From contig NZ_JABBFY010000001.1 in NCBI RefSeq assembly GCF_012927115.1, positions 3,162,001-3,226,000 on the forward strand: a DNA stretch of 64,000 nucleotides. The letters run 5' to 3'. Position 1 is the stretch's first letter, and the number at the start of each line of letters is the position of its first letter. The notes beneath the pieces are model-generated. The model was not told the origin of the DNA. It searched no databases and saw only the letters and a list, made by a program, of their open reading frames with translations. Positions 36,013 through 44,591 of this stretch are shown here, piece by piece. The translations under genes and the position numbers were made by a program. The DNA is from Sphingomonas sp. G-3-2-10 (GTDB lineage: Bacteria > Pseudomonadota > Alphaproteobacteria > Sphingomonadales > Sphingomonadaceae).

Positions 36013-36272
36013 ATGAGCAAGCGACCAGATCCGGAAGGCTTCGCGCGCGCCACCGGCCTCAGCGATCCCGCCACCCTCGCCGATCCGGCGCCCGCGCCCG
36101 CAAGCGCCAATGCGCTCGTCGTCACCGAAGACCCCGACGACGCCCCGCCCGACCCTACGCCCCCGCCGACTATCGCTGGGTCCCCGTCCGCCGCCGTCCG
36201 CGCCTGCGCACGGGGCCGCCGGCAGGGGGCGTGATGGTGTCAACTTTCGCGCCGCGCCCGCACCGCTGCTAG
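36013..36272 (+). pseudogene. Truncated, frameshifted terminase-small-subunit-like / HTH family gene
   Basis: The frame from the ATG at 36013 opens MSKRPDPEGFARATGLSD and runs through a Pro/Asp-rich linker. At a run of five C (around 36158) the frame turns to low-complexity Pro/Ala. In the next frame the text PADYRWVPVRRRPRLRTG continues and ends at 36272. As I recall, sphingomonad proteins with this opening then have a DYxWVPVRRRPR motif and a helix-turn-helix domain, which is absent here. I infer a lost base plus truncation. Confidence 0.5.
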
Positions 36273-36281
36273 GCTCCGCCC

Positions 36282-36788
36282 ATGCGCGCCCGCAACCCGC
36301 TCTACGTCATGGCCAAGCCGCCGCCCGAGGCGCAGGCGCTGATCGCCGCGCTGCCCCGCAACGATCCCGGCCGGCCCCCGGAATTGTTGCACGTTACGTT
36401 ACTTTCGCTGTTCGATCTCCACTACGCCCCGCCCGAATGGCTGCCTCAGGTGATCGCCGCGCTCGACGGGTTCGACGCTCCGGCCTTTCCGCTCGCCTTC
36501 GACCGGATCGAGAACCGCAAGGCCGTCACGCTGCGCACCCGCGATCCGCTGGCGCAGGCCCGCGCCTTCCAGGCCGCGCTCGTTCGCCATCTGCTCGAAC
36601 GGCGTGCGCCGATGATGCTCGGCACCACGCCCGAGCCGCATGTGACGATCAACTATCATGGCGACCGCCTCCGCGCGCAGAAGATGCCGGCGATCGGCTG
36701 GACCGTGACCGAGATCCTTCTGGTCGAAAGCGTGGTCGGCAAGACGACTCATGTCGAGCATGGCCGCTGGCCCCTGCGCGGCGCTTGA
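36282..36788 (+). CDS. 2'-5' RNA ligase / LigT-like phosphoesterase
   Basis: The product is 168 residues and fits the 2H phosphoesterase family. The two HxT motifs are HVT near residue 37 (ELLHVTLLSLF) and HVTI near residue 118 (EPHVTINYHG). Such enzymes hydrolyse cyclic phosphodiesters or join RNA with 2'-5' bonds. No RNA-repair partner is adjacent. The ATG follows the decayed gene by about 10 bases. Confidence 0.88.
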   Translation: MRARNPLYVMAKPPPEAQALIAALPRNDPGRPPELLHVTLLSLFDLHYAPPEWLPQVIAALDGFDAPAFPLAFDRIENRKAVTLRTRDPLAQARAFQAALVRHLLERRAPMMLGTTPEPHVTINYHGDRLRAQKMPAIGWTVTEILLVESVVGKTTHVEHGRWPLRGA

Positions 36789-36839
36789 CACGTCGGAACA
36801 TAAAAGGAACATTGATCCGCCAGCAACCCGGAGAGTCCG

Positions 36840-37304
36840 ATGCCCGCCAGCGATTTCGATTTCCAGCAGGGCCGCTGGCAGGTGAAGCACCGCCGCCTCC
36901 GCGCGCGGCTGGCCGGGTGCACCGATTGGGACGAGTTCGACGGCACGTGCGAACAGCGCCCGATCCTCGGCGGCGCGGGCAATATCGAGGATAATCTCCT
37001 CCACTTGCCCGATGGCGATTATCGCGCGGTCGCGCTGCGCTCATTCGATCCCGCCGGCGGCGCCTGGGCGATCTGGTGGCTCGACGGGCGCAATCCCCAT
37101 GCCATCGACGTGCCGGTGATCGGCCGGTTCGAAGGTGGCGCGGGCAGCTTCCATGCCGACGATGTGCATGAAGGCCGCCCGGTGCGGATGCGCTTCCTTT
37201 GGCTCGGCACCGATACCGGCGCGCCACGCTGGGAACAGGCGCTGTCGGCCGATGGCGGAGAGAGCTGGGAGACCAACTGGACGATGGACTTCACCCGGGC
37301 CTGA
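36840..37304 (+). CDS. DUF1579-like small protein
   Basis: The product is 154 residues with no signal peptide. The layout (DFDFQQGRWQVKHRRLRARLAGCTDWDEFDGTC, ending SADGGESWETNWTMDFTR) resembles DUF1579 and related beta-barrel proteins that often end with a W-E-x-N-W motif. Function is unknown. It is 51 bases after the LigT-like gene. Confidence 0.7.
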   Translation: MPASDFDFQQGRWQVKHRRLRARLAGCTDWDEFDGTCEQRPILGGAGNIEDNLLHLPDGDYRAVALRSFDPAGGAWAIWWLDGRNPHAIDVPVIGRFEGGAGSFHADDVHEGRPVRMRFLWLGTDTGAPRWEQALSADGGESWETNWTMDFTRA

Positions 37305-37402
37305 CCCGCGCCGCATCGTGCCGGACCGGAATATTTTTGTTCCACCCGCGATCCGGATGCCCCTAGACTGCGCGCCGGTGCAGGTTCTGCCGGGGGAGAG
37401 CG

Positions 37403-37849
37403 ATGGCGCGGGGCTATCTTGACGATGTCGAGTTGCGAATCTTCCTCGCGGTCGAGATCGTCGTGAATCTCGTCCTGGCGTCGTTCATCCAGTACAGCTT
37501 CTTTACCGACATGCGGATCGACTGGCGCGACCTCGCCGCCGCGTCGCGATCGACGGCATGGTTCGCCAGCGCGATCGTCTTCTTCATGTATTATATCTGG
37601 TCGTGCCGGAAGCTCGCGGCCTGCCTGATGTACGAAAGCACGCCCCAGCGCCGCGCCCAGATGGCCCTGCAGCTGGTCAAGATCGCGCTGGTCCTCATCC
37701 CGTTCGCGACCTTCGACTATTGCCATTATTCGCATCATCTCACGGCGCGAAAGGAAGCCGGACTGCTGATCCCCACCACGGTGTTGATGCTGGTCTGGTG
37801 CGTCGTTTATGCATTGGCCGGCCGGCTCTGCCGGCGCGTGGAGAGTTGA
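37403..37849 (+). CDS. Four-helix membrane protein, first gene of an unrecognised pair
   Basis: The product is 148 residues with four membrane segments (about 11-34, 48-68, 88-107 and 119-138), Asp and Arg between them, and a Cys/Arg-rich end. A GGGGGAGAG ribosome-binding site precedes the ATG at 37403. Only one base separates its stop from the next gene, so the two are tightly coupled. I do not recognise either family. Confidence 0.75.
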   Translation: MARGYLDDVELRIFLAVEIVVNLVLASFIQYSFFTDMRIDWRDLAAASRSTAWFASAIVFFMYYIWSCRKLAACLMYESTPQRRAQMALQLVKIALVLIPFATFDYCHYSHHLTARKEAGLLIPTTVLMLVWCVVYALAGRLCRRVES

Positions 37850-37850
37850 G

Positions 37851-38885
37851 ATGGCGATCGAGACGGCCAAGAAGAAATTCCACCTGATCGCCTGGCTCAA
37901 GGGGAAGGGGAAGAGCGGCCAGATCGACGACGGCTTCGTCACCCGGGCCGATTTCGAAGCCCGGCTGCGCAATATCCACAATGCGCTGGGCTTCGATCTG
38001 TTCGGCGAAACCTCGTTCCAGCACGGCATCGCCCATTCGGCGTACGAGGCACAACCCAAACTGCCGCGCTACGGCCCGTCGATGAGCGACGCGTGGAGCG
38101 TGTTCCAGTCGGCGATCCGCAACGTCCGCGGTCCGAACAGCCTCCAGGTCGTCGACCAGATCGTCAGCGAGGATATCCTCACCCACGCCGTCACCTTCGG
38201 CAGCCCGCATTCCAATTTCGTCTCGCGCAGCTCGCTCGGCTACGCACTCGAGGCGAAGGACATGGAGCTCAGGCCCGAGCCGCTCACCCACGGCCGCGCC
38301 CGCGTCGTCTTCGGCAATGGCAGCGAAGGCGACGAGACGCAGGTGGAGCGTCTCGGCTCGCTCGGCTATCGGGAAGCCAACTGGACGCTGGAGATCGAGA
38401 ACCACAAGGGCGAGCGCGAGATCCGCACACCCCGGCTGAACAGCGACGGGCAATTGCTCGAGGATTATCTCGTCGTCTCCAACGTGCCCAATATGTGTTC
38501 GTCCGAGACCGAAGCCTGCCTGCGCGCGCGCGCGGCGCTGAAGCAGCTCGTCAACGGCCCTCGCGAGGAGCGCCAGACCGAAGCCTATCAGCGCGAGCGT
38601 GACAGGCTGGTCGCCGCGTCGGACGACAGCAGGATCAAGCGTGTGCTGATCGTCGGCGGCCTGCATGGTCCCGGCACCTCGGCCGCGCGTGCGGTATTCG
38701 GCGAGGACGACGCGCTGGACCGGCTCGTCCGCGAAGTGCGCGAGCATGGGCTGGAAGGCCGCTCATGGCAGGCGGTTTACAAGGTCGGCCGCGTCGAACG
38801 GAAGACGATGGTCGACCGGATTCGCGACGTTCCCGACCTGAACTCGGTCGACCAGATCCCGCAAATCTTCCCTTTCGACAATTGA
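37851..38885 (+). CDS. Unrecognised soluble protein, second gene of the pair
   Basis: The product is 344 residues with no signal peptide or helix. It shows a middle segment SEDILTHAVTFGSPHSNFVSR, which looks like a small-molecule-binding loop (GSPhSN), and a later GGLHGPGTSAARAVFG with a Rossmann-like strand before it (KRVLIVGG). Two cysteines lie between (PNMCSSETEAC). The pattern suggests a nucleotide- or sugar-binding fold of two domains, but I cannot name a family. It is coupled to the membrane gene upstream. Confidence 0.6.
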   Translation: MAIETAKKKFHLIAWLKGKGKSGQIDDGFVTRADFEARLRNIHNALGFDLFGETSFQHGIAHSAYEAQPKLPRYGPSMSDAWSVFQSAIRNVRGPNSLQVVDQIVSEDILTHAVTFGSPHSNFVSRSSLGYALEAKDMELRPEPLTHGRARVVFGNGSEGDETQVERLGSLGYREANWTLEIENHKGEREIRTPRLNSDGQLLEDYLVVSNVPNMCSSETEACLRARAALKQLVNGPREERQTEAYQRERDRLVAASDDSRIKRVLIVGGLHGPGTSAARAVFGEDDALDRLVREVREHGLEGRSWQAVYKVGRVERKTMVDRIRDVPDLNSVDQIPQIFPFDN

Positions 38886-38893
38886 GCGCCACC

Positions 38894-39817
38894 ATGCGTC
38901 CCCGCCCTCTCGCCCTCGCCCTGCTCGCAACCGCCCTGCTCTTCGCGTGCCCCGCCGCCGCGCAGGACAAGCCGGCTACCGCGCCGCCCGCCGCCGAAGA
39001 CAATGGCGAGATCGTCGTTACCGGTCGTGAGGTCCGCGACGATCAGGTTCGCGATTTCGTCTCGGGCCTCACCGGCAATATCGGCAGCGATCCGCTTCCG
39101 CGTTTCGTCGATGCCGAGCTGTGCCCGGTCTCGCTCGGCCTCACCCCCGCCTTCGACGCCGCGATCACGACCCGGTTGCGCCGCGTGGCGATGGCCGCGA
39201 ACATCCGCGTCGCGCGCGAAGGGTGCCGCGCCAATGCGCTGGTCATCTTCGCCGCCGACAAGGACGCGACGATCCGCGCATTGCGCAAGGGCTATCCCCA
39301 GCTCTTCTACCAGCCGACCGGCGCCCCGGTCCGCCTGCGCGACAAGAAGGAGCCGGTCACCTCATGGGTGATCAGCGATTTCGTCGACAGCGAAGGTGTG
39401 GCCGTACCGATCGATACCGAGACGGGGCAGTATGTCCTCGAATCCTCCGGCTCGGTCTCGCGCCTCACCAACCCGATGCGCCCGATCTACCGCATGTCGG
39501 TGCTGGTGATCGAGATCGCTGCGGTCGAGGGTCTCACCATTACCCAGATCGCCGACTATGCCGCGATGCGCGCCTTCACCGGCGCCAACCCCGATCGCGT
39601 CCGCAATGCCGGCGTCCCCACGATCCTCACCATTGTCGAAGCGCCGATCGGCAGCGAAATCCCGAACAGCATGACGGCGTGGGATCTGGGCTTCCTCCGC
39701 GGCCTGTACGCCGCGCCGCCCAATCTGCGCGCGCCGGCGCAGCGCGGGCGGATTGCGCGGGATTTGAAGCAAGGGACAAACGCCGGAAGCGAAACAGGCG
39801 ACCGGCCAGCGCCCTGA
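38894..39817 (+). CDS. Hypothetical secreted protein
   Basis: The product is 307 residues from the ATG at 38894. A signal peptide ends PAAAQD (about residue 23), then an EIVVTGREVRDDQ segment common in sphingomonad envelope proteins. The mature part contains two conserved-looking cysteines (DAELCPVSLG, REGCRANALVIFA) and a mixed alpha/beta pattern. I recognise this general layout in sphingomonad periplasmic proteins but know no function. Confidence 0.72.
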   Translation: MRPRPLALALLATALLFACPAAAQDKPATAPPAAEDNGEIVVTGREVRDDQVRDFVSGLTGNIGSDPLPRFVDAELCPVSLGLTPAFDAAITTRLRRVAMAANIRVAREGCRANALVIFAADKDATIRALRKGYPQLFYQPTGAPVRLRDKKEPVTSWVISDFVDSEGVAVPIDTETGQYVLESSGSVSRLTNPMRPIYRMSVLVIEIAAVEGLTITQIADYAAMRAFTGANPDRVRNAGVPTILTIVEAPIGSEIPNSMTAWDLGFLRGLYAAPPNLRAPAQRGRIARDLKQGTNAGSETGDRPAP

Positions 39818-39819
39818 AC

Positions 39820-40224
39820 ATGCCCCGGCTCGCTCATATCGCCCTGGTCGTCCGCGACTATGACGACGCCATTGCCTTTTATCGCGACAAGCTCGGCTTC
39901 ACGCTCGTCGCCGACGAATATCAGCCCGAGCAGGACAAGCGCTGGGTGCTCATCCGCCCGCCCGGCGCGCCGGAGCACGCCACTACCCTCCTCCTCGCCC
40001 GCGCCGCGACGCCCGACCAGGAACGCTTCATCGGCGATCAGGCCGGCGGCCGCGTCTTCCTGTTCCTCGCCACCGACGATTTCGATCGCGACTTCGCCGC
40101 ATATGCCGCCGCCGGCGTCGAGTTCATTCGCCCGCCGCAAGTCCAGCCCTATGGCAAGGTCGCGGTCTTTCTCGATCTCTACGGCAATCGCTGGGACCTG
40201 ATCGAATTCGCCGAACCCGGCTGA
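39820..40224 (+). CDS. VOC/glyoxalase-like protein
   Basis: The product is 134 residues from the ATG at 39820, two bases after the upstream stop. The VOC fold is clear: HIALVVRDYDDAIAFYRDKLGF, then a DFDRDFAAYAAAGVEF segment and a VFLDLYGNRWDLIEF end. The metal ligands would be His6 and the late Glu. Substrate is unknown; the DLYGN motif resembles glyoxalase/bleomycin resistance proteins. Confidence 0.9.
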   Translation: MPRLAHIALVVRDYDDAIAFYRDKLGFTLVADEYQPEQDKRWVLIRPPGAPEHATTLLLARAATPDQERFIGDQAGGRVFLFLATDDFDRDFAAYAAAGVEFIRPPQVQPYGKVAVFLDLYGNRWDLIEFAEPG

Positions 40225-40354
40225 CCCGCCTCGCGCGACGTGACAATCGCGGACCGTATCTTCATGATCGCATCACCAATGGCGCGATCGATCTTGTTCC
40301 GCTGGCGTTACGACTTTGATCCATGTTAGCCCCTGTTCCGAGGAGAGCCGGTCC

Positions 40355-40777
40355 ATGAGCGAAGCGCAGAGCCCAGCCGAACGCGTCCGCCGGGCCTATG
40401 TCCAATGGGAAGCGACGAAGGGCGCCAGCGCCGATTGCTTCCTCGACCTGATGGCCGACGATGTCCGCGCCGCCACCGCGCTCTCGCCGCTGGAGGATCA
40501 TCCGATGGCGCGGGAGCGCGTGGGCAAGGCGTTCGCCCGCGACTATCTCGAATCGCTGCCGCTCAATCTCGACATGCTTGCCTTTCCCACCGACGAAGTG
40601 GTCGATGGCGGCGATACGGTGGTCTGGATCGGCAGCTGCCGCTGGCGCGATCGTGCCTCGGGCAAGGAGACCGAGACCGTCAAGGTCGATGTCTGGCGTT
40701 TCCGCGACGGCAAGGCCGTCACCATCCTCGAAATGTTCGACACGCTCGGCTTCGCCCGGCTCAACCGGATGATCTGA
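40355..40777 (+). CDS. SnoaL-like / NTF2-like protein
   Basis: The product is 140 residues from the ATG at 40355 behind AGGAGAG. The alpha+beta cone pattern of the NTF2-like superfamily is visible (VRRAYVQWEATKGASADCFLDLMADDV, VVWIGSCRWRDRA, VDVWRFRDGKAVTILEMFDT). SnoaL-like proteins are enzymes or small binding proteins. No ligand is evident. Confidence 0.85.
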   Translation: MSEAQSPAERVRRAYVQWEATKGASADCFLDLMADDVRAATALSPLEDHPMARERVGKAFARDYLESLPLNLDMLAFPTDEVVDGGDTVVWIGSCRWRDRASGKETETVKVDVWRFRDGKAVTILEMFDTLGFARLNRMI

Positions 40778-40790
40778 ACAGGAGAGAGTC

Positions 40791-41357
40791 ATGCGCCTCA
40801 CTGCCCTGACCACCCTGGCCGCCGCATCGGTCGCGGCGCTGGCTACCGGTCTTCCTGCGATGGCGCCTGCCGCGCTGCCCGACGTCTATCCGACGCCCAA
40901 ACCGACTCCGACGCCAAAGCCCTCGGGCGGTGGCGGCCGGCCGCACGTCAAGCCGTTCGACGGCGGCGGAGGACAGGAATTGTCGGCGCCCTCCGCGCAC
41001 TGGGCAACGGCGGCTCCGGCGTATCAACGCGCCCGCACCTCGGGCACTTCGCCCCAGACGCGCGGCGAATATGCCACCTGCGCGGCCTATTGGACGAACT
41101 GGGCGAAGGCGCTGAAGGCCAACCGGCTCTCGGCTGCCGACCTCCGGCCGCTGCCCACGGCGGTGCGCTTGCCAGCGGCACAGAAGACTGCGCAGGGCTG
41201 GCTTGCCGCGCTGAAGCCGAAGGGCGTGTCCGAAGCCGATCTCGCGGCGGAGCAGGCCGCCACCGGGGCCCGGATCGACGCGGCGATCGGCGGTGATGCC
41301 GGTGCGGCGAGCGCAGTGATCGAGTGGCTCGGGCTCTGCCCGGTGCCGAAGGGTTAG
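40791..41357 (+). CDS. Hypothetical secreted protein with a Pro/Gly linker
   Basis: The product is 188 residues. A signal peptide ends near MAPAALP, then PTPKPTPTPKPSGGGG, a low-complexity linker. The mature domain has a single CAAYWTNWAKALKAN region and a late Cys (WLGLCPVPKG), perhaps a disulfide pair. It is helical and unrecognised. A GGAGAGAG ribosome-binding site precedes the ATG. Its stop overlaps that of the S41 protease on the other strand. Confidence 0.7.
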   Translation: MRLTALTTLAAASVAALATGLPAMAPAALPDVYPTPKPTPTPKPSGGGGRPHVKPFDGGGGQELSAPSAHWATAAPAYQRARTSGTSPQTRGEYATCAAYWTNWAKALKANRLSAADLRPLPTAVRLPAAQKTAQGWLAALKPKGVSEADLAAEQAATGARIDAAIGGDAGAASAVIEWLGLCPVPKG

Positions 41358-42784
41358 AACGCCCCCGGCGTCTCGCGCTGCACCGTGCTCGGCCGCTCGG
41401 GCTGGAGCAGTTCCTGCCGTCCGGTCACCGACAGGGTGCCGATCCCGCCGCCCGAGCTGATCGCGGTGCAGCTGCGCCCGGCAAGGAAGTCGATCGCCGC
41501 GCGAGTCGATGCTTCATTGGGATCGCCCATCGGCCGGGTCAGGTCGTCGCTCGCCCGGCAGGTGCGCGGCATCACCGTCGCCAGGCCATCGAAATAGGCG
41601 CTTTGATGGTCGCGATTCTCGACGGCGAAGGCGATCACGCGCAGCCGGTCGTCGCAGGCCGAACGGTCGAGCGCAATCTGGCCGACCGGCTTGCCATAGG
41701 TGTTCGTGCCGATCAGCGCCGAATTGGTCCCGAGATAGGGGATGAAGGCGTTGATCACGAGTTCGCTGGCCGATGCCGTACCCCCGGTGCCGATGAACGC
41801 GACTCGCGTCGGCGCGATCGATTGCGACTGTACGCCGAAATAGTCGGTCTCGTTGTTGGCCGACTTGCTCGACCGGAAGGTGGTGTAGGCGAAGACATCC
41901 GAGGTGGAACGATTGCGGCCCAGCAGGTCGCCCATCAACTCGGCAATCGAGACCAGCCCGCCGCCATTATAGCGGAAGTCGACGATGATGTTGGTGATGC
42001 CGGCCGCCCGGAAATTGGCGAAGGCGCTGCGCAGCGCCGGATCGGCGGTGTTGATGAAGGTGCGCAGGTTCACATAGCCATATTGCTGGCCGCCTTCGGT
42101 GATGATCTGCGCGCCATAGCGTGACGAGACCGGCGTCAGCGAATAGTCCGCCTTGGCCACCGTCAGGTTGCGTTGCCCGCTGGAATCATGGACCCGCAGC
42201 ACACGCGTGGTGCCCGGGGTGCTCGGCCCCATCGCATCGACCACGGCCTGCGGCCCGCCCGACGCCATGAGATCGGAAACCGTCTGCAGCGTGGCCACGC
42301 TGGTGCCGATGGAGTAGATTTCCGCCCCGCGATCGATCCCCGCGGTCAGCGCCGGCGTGCCTTCGAACGTCTCCGATACGAAGACGCGGCGGTTGACCGT
42401 ATCGTAGCTCAGCCGGAAACCGAATCCGGCGCTCGAACCCGAATTGTAATAGGCATCTTCCTCGGCGATCGAGGTGATATAGGTGAAATAGCGATCGCGC
42501 CGCTGGCTGCGCGCGGTGGCGGTAAGCGCGTCGAGATAGTCCTGGACGGTCGCATAGCCGGCGGGATTGAGGCTGGCGGGCAGCGTCTCGGGGAAGAGAT
42601 ACCATTCGTTCATCTGGGCAAGCACCCAGGCCTTGCGATCGGCCAGCGAACAGGCGCTGCTGGTCGGCGTCGGAGTCGAGCCTCCGGTTCCTCCGCCACC
42701 GGCAACGGTGCCGCCTCCGCTGCCGCCACAAGCGGACAGCATTGCGGCCAGACTCAACAAGGCTCCGAAACGACCTGGCTTCAC
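41354..42784 (-). CDS. S41-family peptidase lipoprotein
   Basis: The product is 476 residues from a GTG at 42784 behind GGGAGAAA. A lipoprotein signal (lipobox LSAC) and a Gly/Thr-rich linker precede the N-terminal helical region. A PDZ-like region follows (around residues 130-220), then the tail-specific protease domain: FRYNGGGLV, the serine in GTASASELVINAF, and the lysine in GTNTYGKPVG. Such enzymes cleave C-termini of periplasmic proteins. It is divergent in orientation from the small genes to the left. Confidence 0.9.
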   Translation of the reverse strand: MKPGRFGALLSLAAMLSACGGSGGGTVAGGGGTGGSTPTPTSSACSLADRKAWVLAQMNEWYLFPETLPASLNPAGYATVQDYLDALTATARSQRRDRYFTYITSIAEEDAYYNSGSSAGFGFRLSYDTVNRRVFVSETFEGTPALTAGIDRGAEIYSIGTSVATLQTVSDLMASGGPQAVVDAMGPSTPGTTRVLRVHDSSGQRNLTVAKADYSLTPVSSRYGAQIITEGGQQYGYVNLRTFINTADPALRSAFANFRAAGITNIIVDFRYNGGGLVSIAELMGDLLGRNRSTSDVFAYTTFRSSKSANNETDYFGVQSQSIAPTRVAFIGTGGTASASELVINAFIPYLGTNSALIGTNTYGKPVGQIALDRSACDDRLRVIAFAVENRDHQSAYFDGLATVMPRTCRASDDLTRPMGDPNEASTRAAIDFLAGRSCTAISSGGGIGTLSVTGRQELLQPERPSTVQRETPGAF

Positions 42785-42851
42785 GTGATTTCTCCCACCT
42801 GGCGTATAACCTAGCGGAAGAACGGGGCCTGCGTCTATCGCCGTAAGTGTC

Positions 42852-44012
42852 TCACGCAGCGCGGGATTTTTCCAGCACCGGCGGCGTCCTCCGGCCCAGC
42901 GCCCGCCCCTTGCCGTCGCGCTTCGCCGCGTACAGCGCTTGGTCCGCCAGCCGGACGAGACCGTCATAGCTGTCGGCATCGTCGGGAAACACCGCGAAGC
43001 CAAGGCTGGCGCCCACGGGCACCACGCCGCTGTCGATGGCGGCGGGCAGGCACAATCGGGTGACCAGCGCGGTCATCCGTCCGTCGAGCGCGCTGCGGGC
43101 AGGCGGCGCCGGAAGCATTGCGATGAACTCGTCGCCGCCGAGCCGTCCGGCGGTGCCGTCGCCGCCGGCATGTTCCTTCAATCGGCCCGCGACTGCCTTG
43201 AGCACGGCGTCGCCAGCATGGTGGCCGTGCGTGTCGTTGATCCCCTTGAAATCGTCCAGGTCGACCAGCGCCAGCGCGAAGCGATCGCGCGTCCGGGCCG
43301 AGCCGCCGGCAATGCGCGCCTCCACCGCTTCCTCGAACGCACGGCGATTGTGCAGGCCGGTGAGCGGATCGAAGGTGGCGAGATCGCGGATCTGCTTTTC
43401 CAGCGTCAGCATCCCGATGATGTGGCGTTGCGAATCGCGCAGGAAGCCGATCTTGAGCGCCGCCACGGTCAGCATGCTGAAGGCGATCGCCCGCTCGGTG
43501 AAATCGCCGGCGGCCAACATCGCGATGCCGCTCGGTGCGATGCCGATCACCAGCACCGCAACCGAGGTGCGGCGCAGCGACGCCAAGCAATGCGCGATGC
43601 TGAAGGTTCCGAAGGCGAAGCTGACCGGGATCAGGATCGGATGGCCGAAGCCGCCCATCAGGAAGGTGAGGACGGTGAAGGCGCTGACCAGCCCGACCGA
43701 CGCGAGCGCGGCGACATGCGTACCCTCAAGTTGGCGGCGGATGATCTCGAGCGAGGGCCGCTCGCGATGATTACGCCGCCGCCACAGCATCAGCCGCCAC
43801 AGGCTGAACAATGCGATGATCGGCGTCCAGGCATAGGCGCCGACGGGTTGCCCGTCGTGCCACAGCACGAAATCGACGATCAGGACGTTGGTGAGCGCAA
43901 TGCCGTGGAGGATAGGAATCTGACGCCGGGTGCTGTCGAACTGGAAGGCGGACAGCGAGTCGCGCACCTCGGGCGGCACTTGCGGCAGCATCGTGTCGCG
44001 CGTCGATCCCAA
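42852..44012 (-). CDS. GGDEF diguanylate cyclase with membrane sensor
   Basis: The product is 386 residues from a TTG at 44012; an ATG at 43991 is the alternative. Six membrane segments (residues about 35-200) precede a linker and the cyclase domain, with the active site RLGGDEF near residue 310 and the usual DLDDFKGINDTHGHHAGD opening. The RxxD inhibitory site expected five residues before GGDEF is absent (GGDG). It makes c-di-GMP from two GTP. The membrane part may sense an unknown signal. Confidence 0.92.
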   Translation of the reverse strand: MGSTRDTMLPQVPPEVRDSLSAFQFDSTRRQIPILHGIALTNVLIVDFVLWHDGQPVGAYAWTPIIALFSLWRLMLWRRRNHRERPSLEIIRRQLEGTHVAALASVGLVSAFTVLTFLMGGFGHPILIPVSFAFGTFSIAHCLASLRRTSVAVLVIGIAPSGIAMLAAGDFTERAIAFSMLTVAALKIGFLRDSQRHIIGMLTLEKQIRDLATFDPLTGLHNRRAFEEAVEARIAGGSARTRDRFALALVDLDDFKGINDTHGHHAGDAVLKAVAGRLKEHAGGDGTAGRLGGDEFIAMLPAPPARSALDGRMTALVTRLCLPAAIDSGVVPVGASLGFAVFPDDADSYDGLVRLADQALYAAKRDGKGRALGRRTPPVLEKSRAA

Positions 44013-44062
44013 GCGTCCGTCCCCCCGAGCGGTGTCTCGGGGATAATACTGAGCCCCCTGGC

Positions 44063-44569
44063 TTAAGATCGGGTTAGCCAGGCGTCGATCGCGGCATAGC
44101 CATGCGCCGGCAGGCCACGCAGCCGCCTGGCATCCATGCCTCCCAGCGCAATCACCGGCACGCCAAGATCGCGAACCAGCAGACCGAAGCGGACCCGGCC
44201 TAGCGCGCGCGCACCGGGATGCGAGCGGGTGGCGAAGACCGGAGAGACGAACAACGCGTCGGCGCCGCGCCGGATCGCGCCGATCGCTTCGCGCCGCGAA
44301 TGGGCCGACGCGGTGGTGAGCCCCCGCCCGCTCGGGCGCGCATTATGGACGTTCGCGGTGCCGCCGCCGGCAACGACGAGGATCAGCCCCCGCCGCTTCG
44401 CGACCTTCTCCACTCGCCGGAGCAGAGTCGCGCGGTCCGGCGCGCCATAGTGGCGAAAGACCACGCCGCCACCGCGCGGCAAGCGTTCGAGCGCGGTCCA
44501 CAGGCCATTGCCCATCCGCGCGTCGGTCATCAGCCAGCGGGTCGGAATCGGGGGGTGGCGGCGCGGCAT
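44063..44569 (-). CDS. ThiE/TenI-like thiamine phosphate synthase family protein
   Basis: The product is 168 residues, shorter than ThiE (about 210). The recognisable end of the fold is present: VHNARPSGRGLTTASAHSRREAIGAIRRGADALFVSPVFATRSHPG and VIALGGMDARR. The N-terminal TIM-barrel strands are present as LILVVAGG. The diphosphate-binding GG and SxH residues fit the family, but the missing part leaves activity uncertain; TenI-like proteins are often regulatory or inactive. Its start shares a CATG with the divergent YggS region. Confidence 0.75.
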   Translation of the reverse strand: MPRRHPPIPTRWLMTDARMGNGLWTALERLPRGGGVVFRHYGAPDRATLLRRVEKVAKRRGLILVVAGGGTANVHNARPSGRGLTTASAHSRREAIGAIRRGADALFVSPVFATRSHPGARALGRVRFGLLVRDLGVPVIALGGMDARRLRGLPAHGYAAIDAWLTRS

Positions 44570-44591
44570 GGCCCCTCCTATAGCGGCCCCC

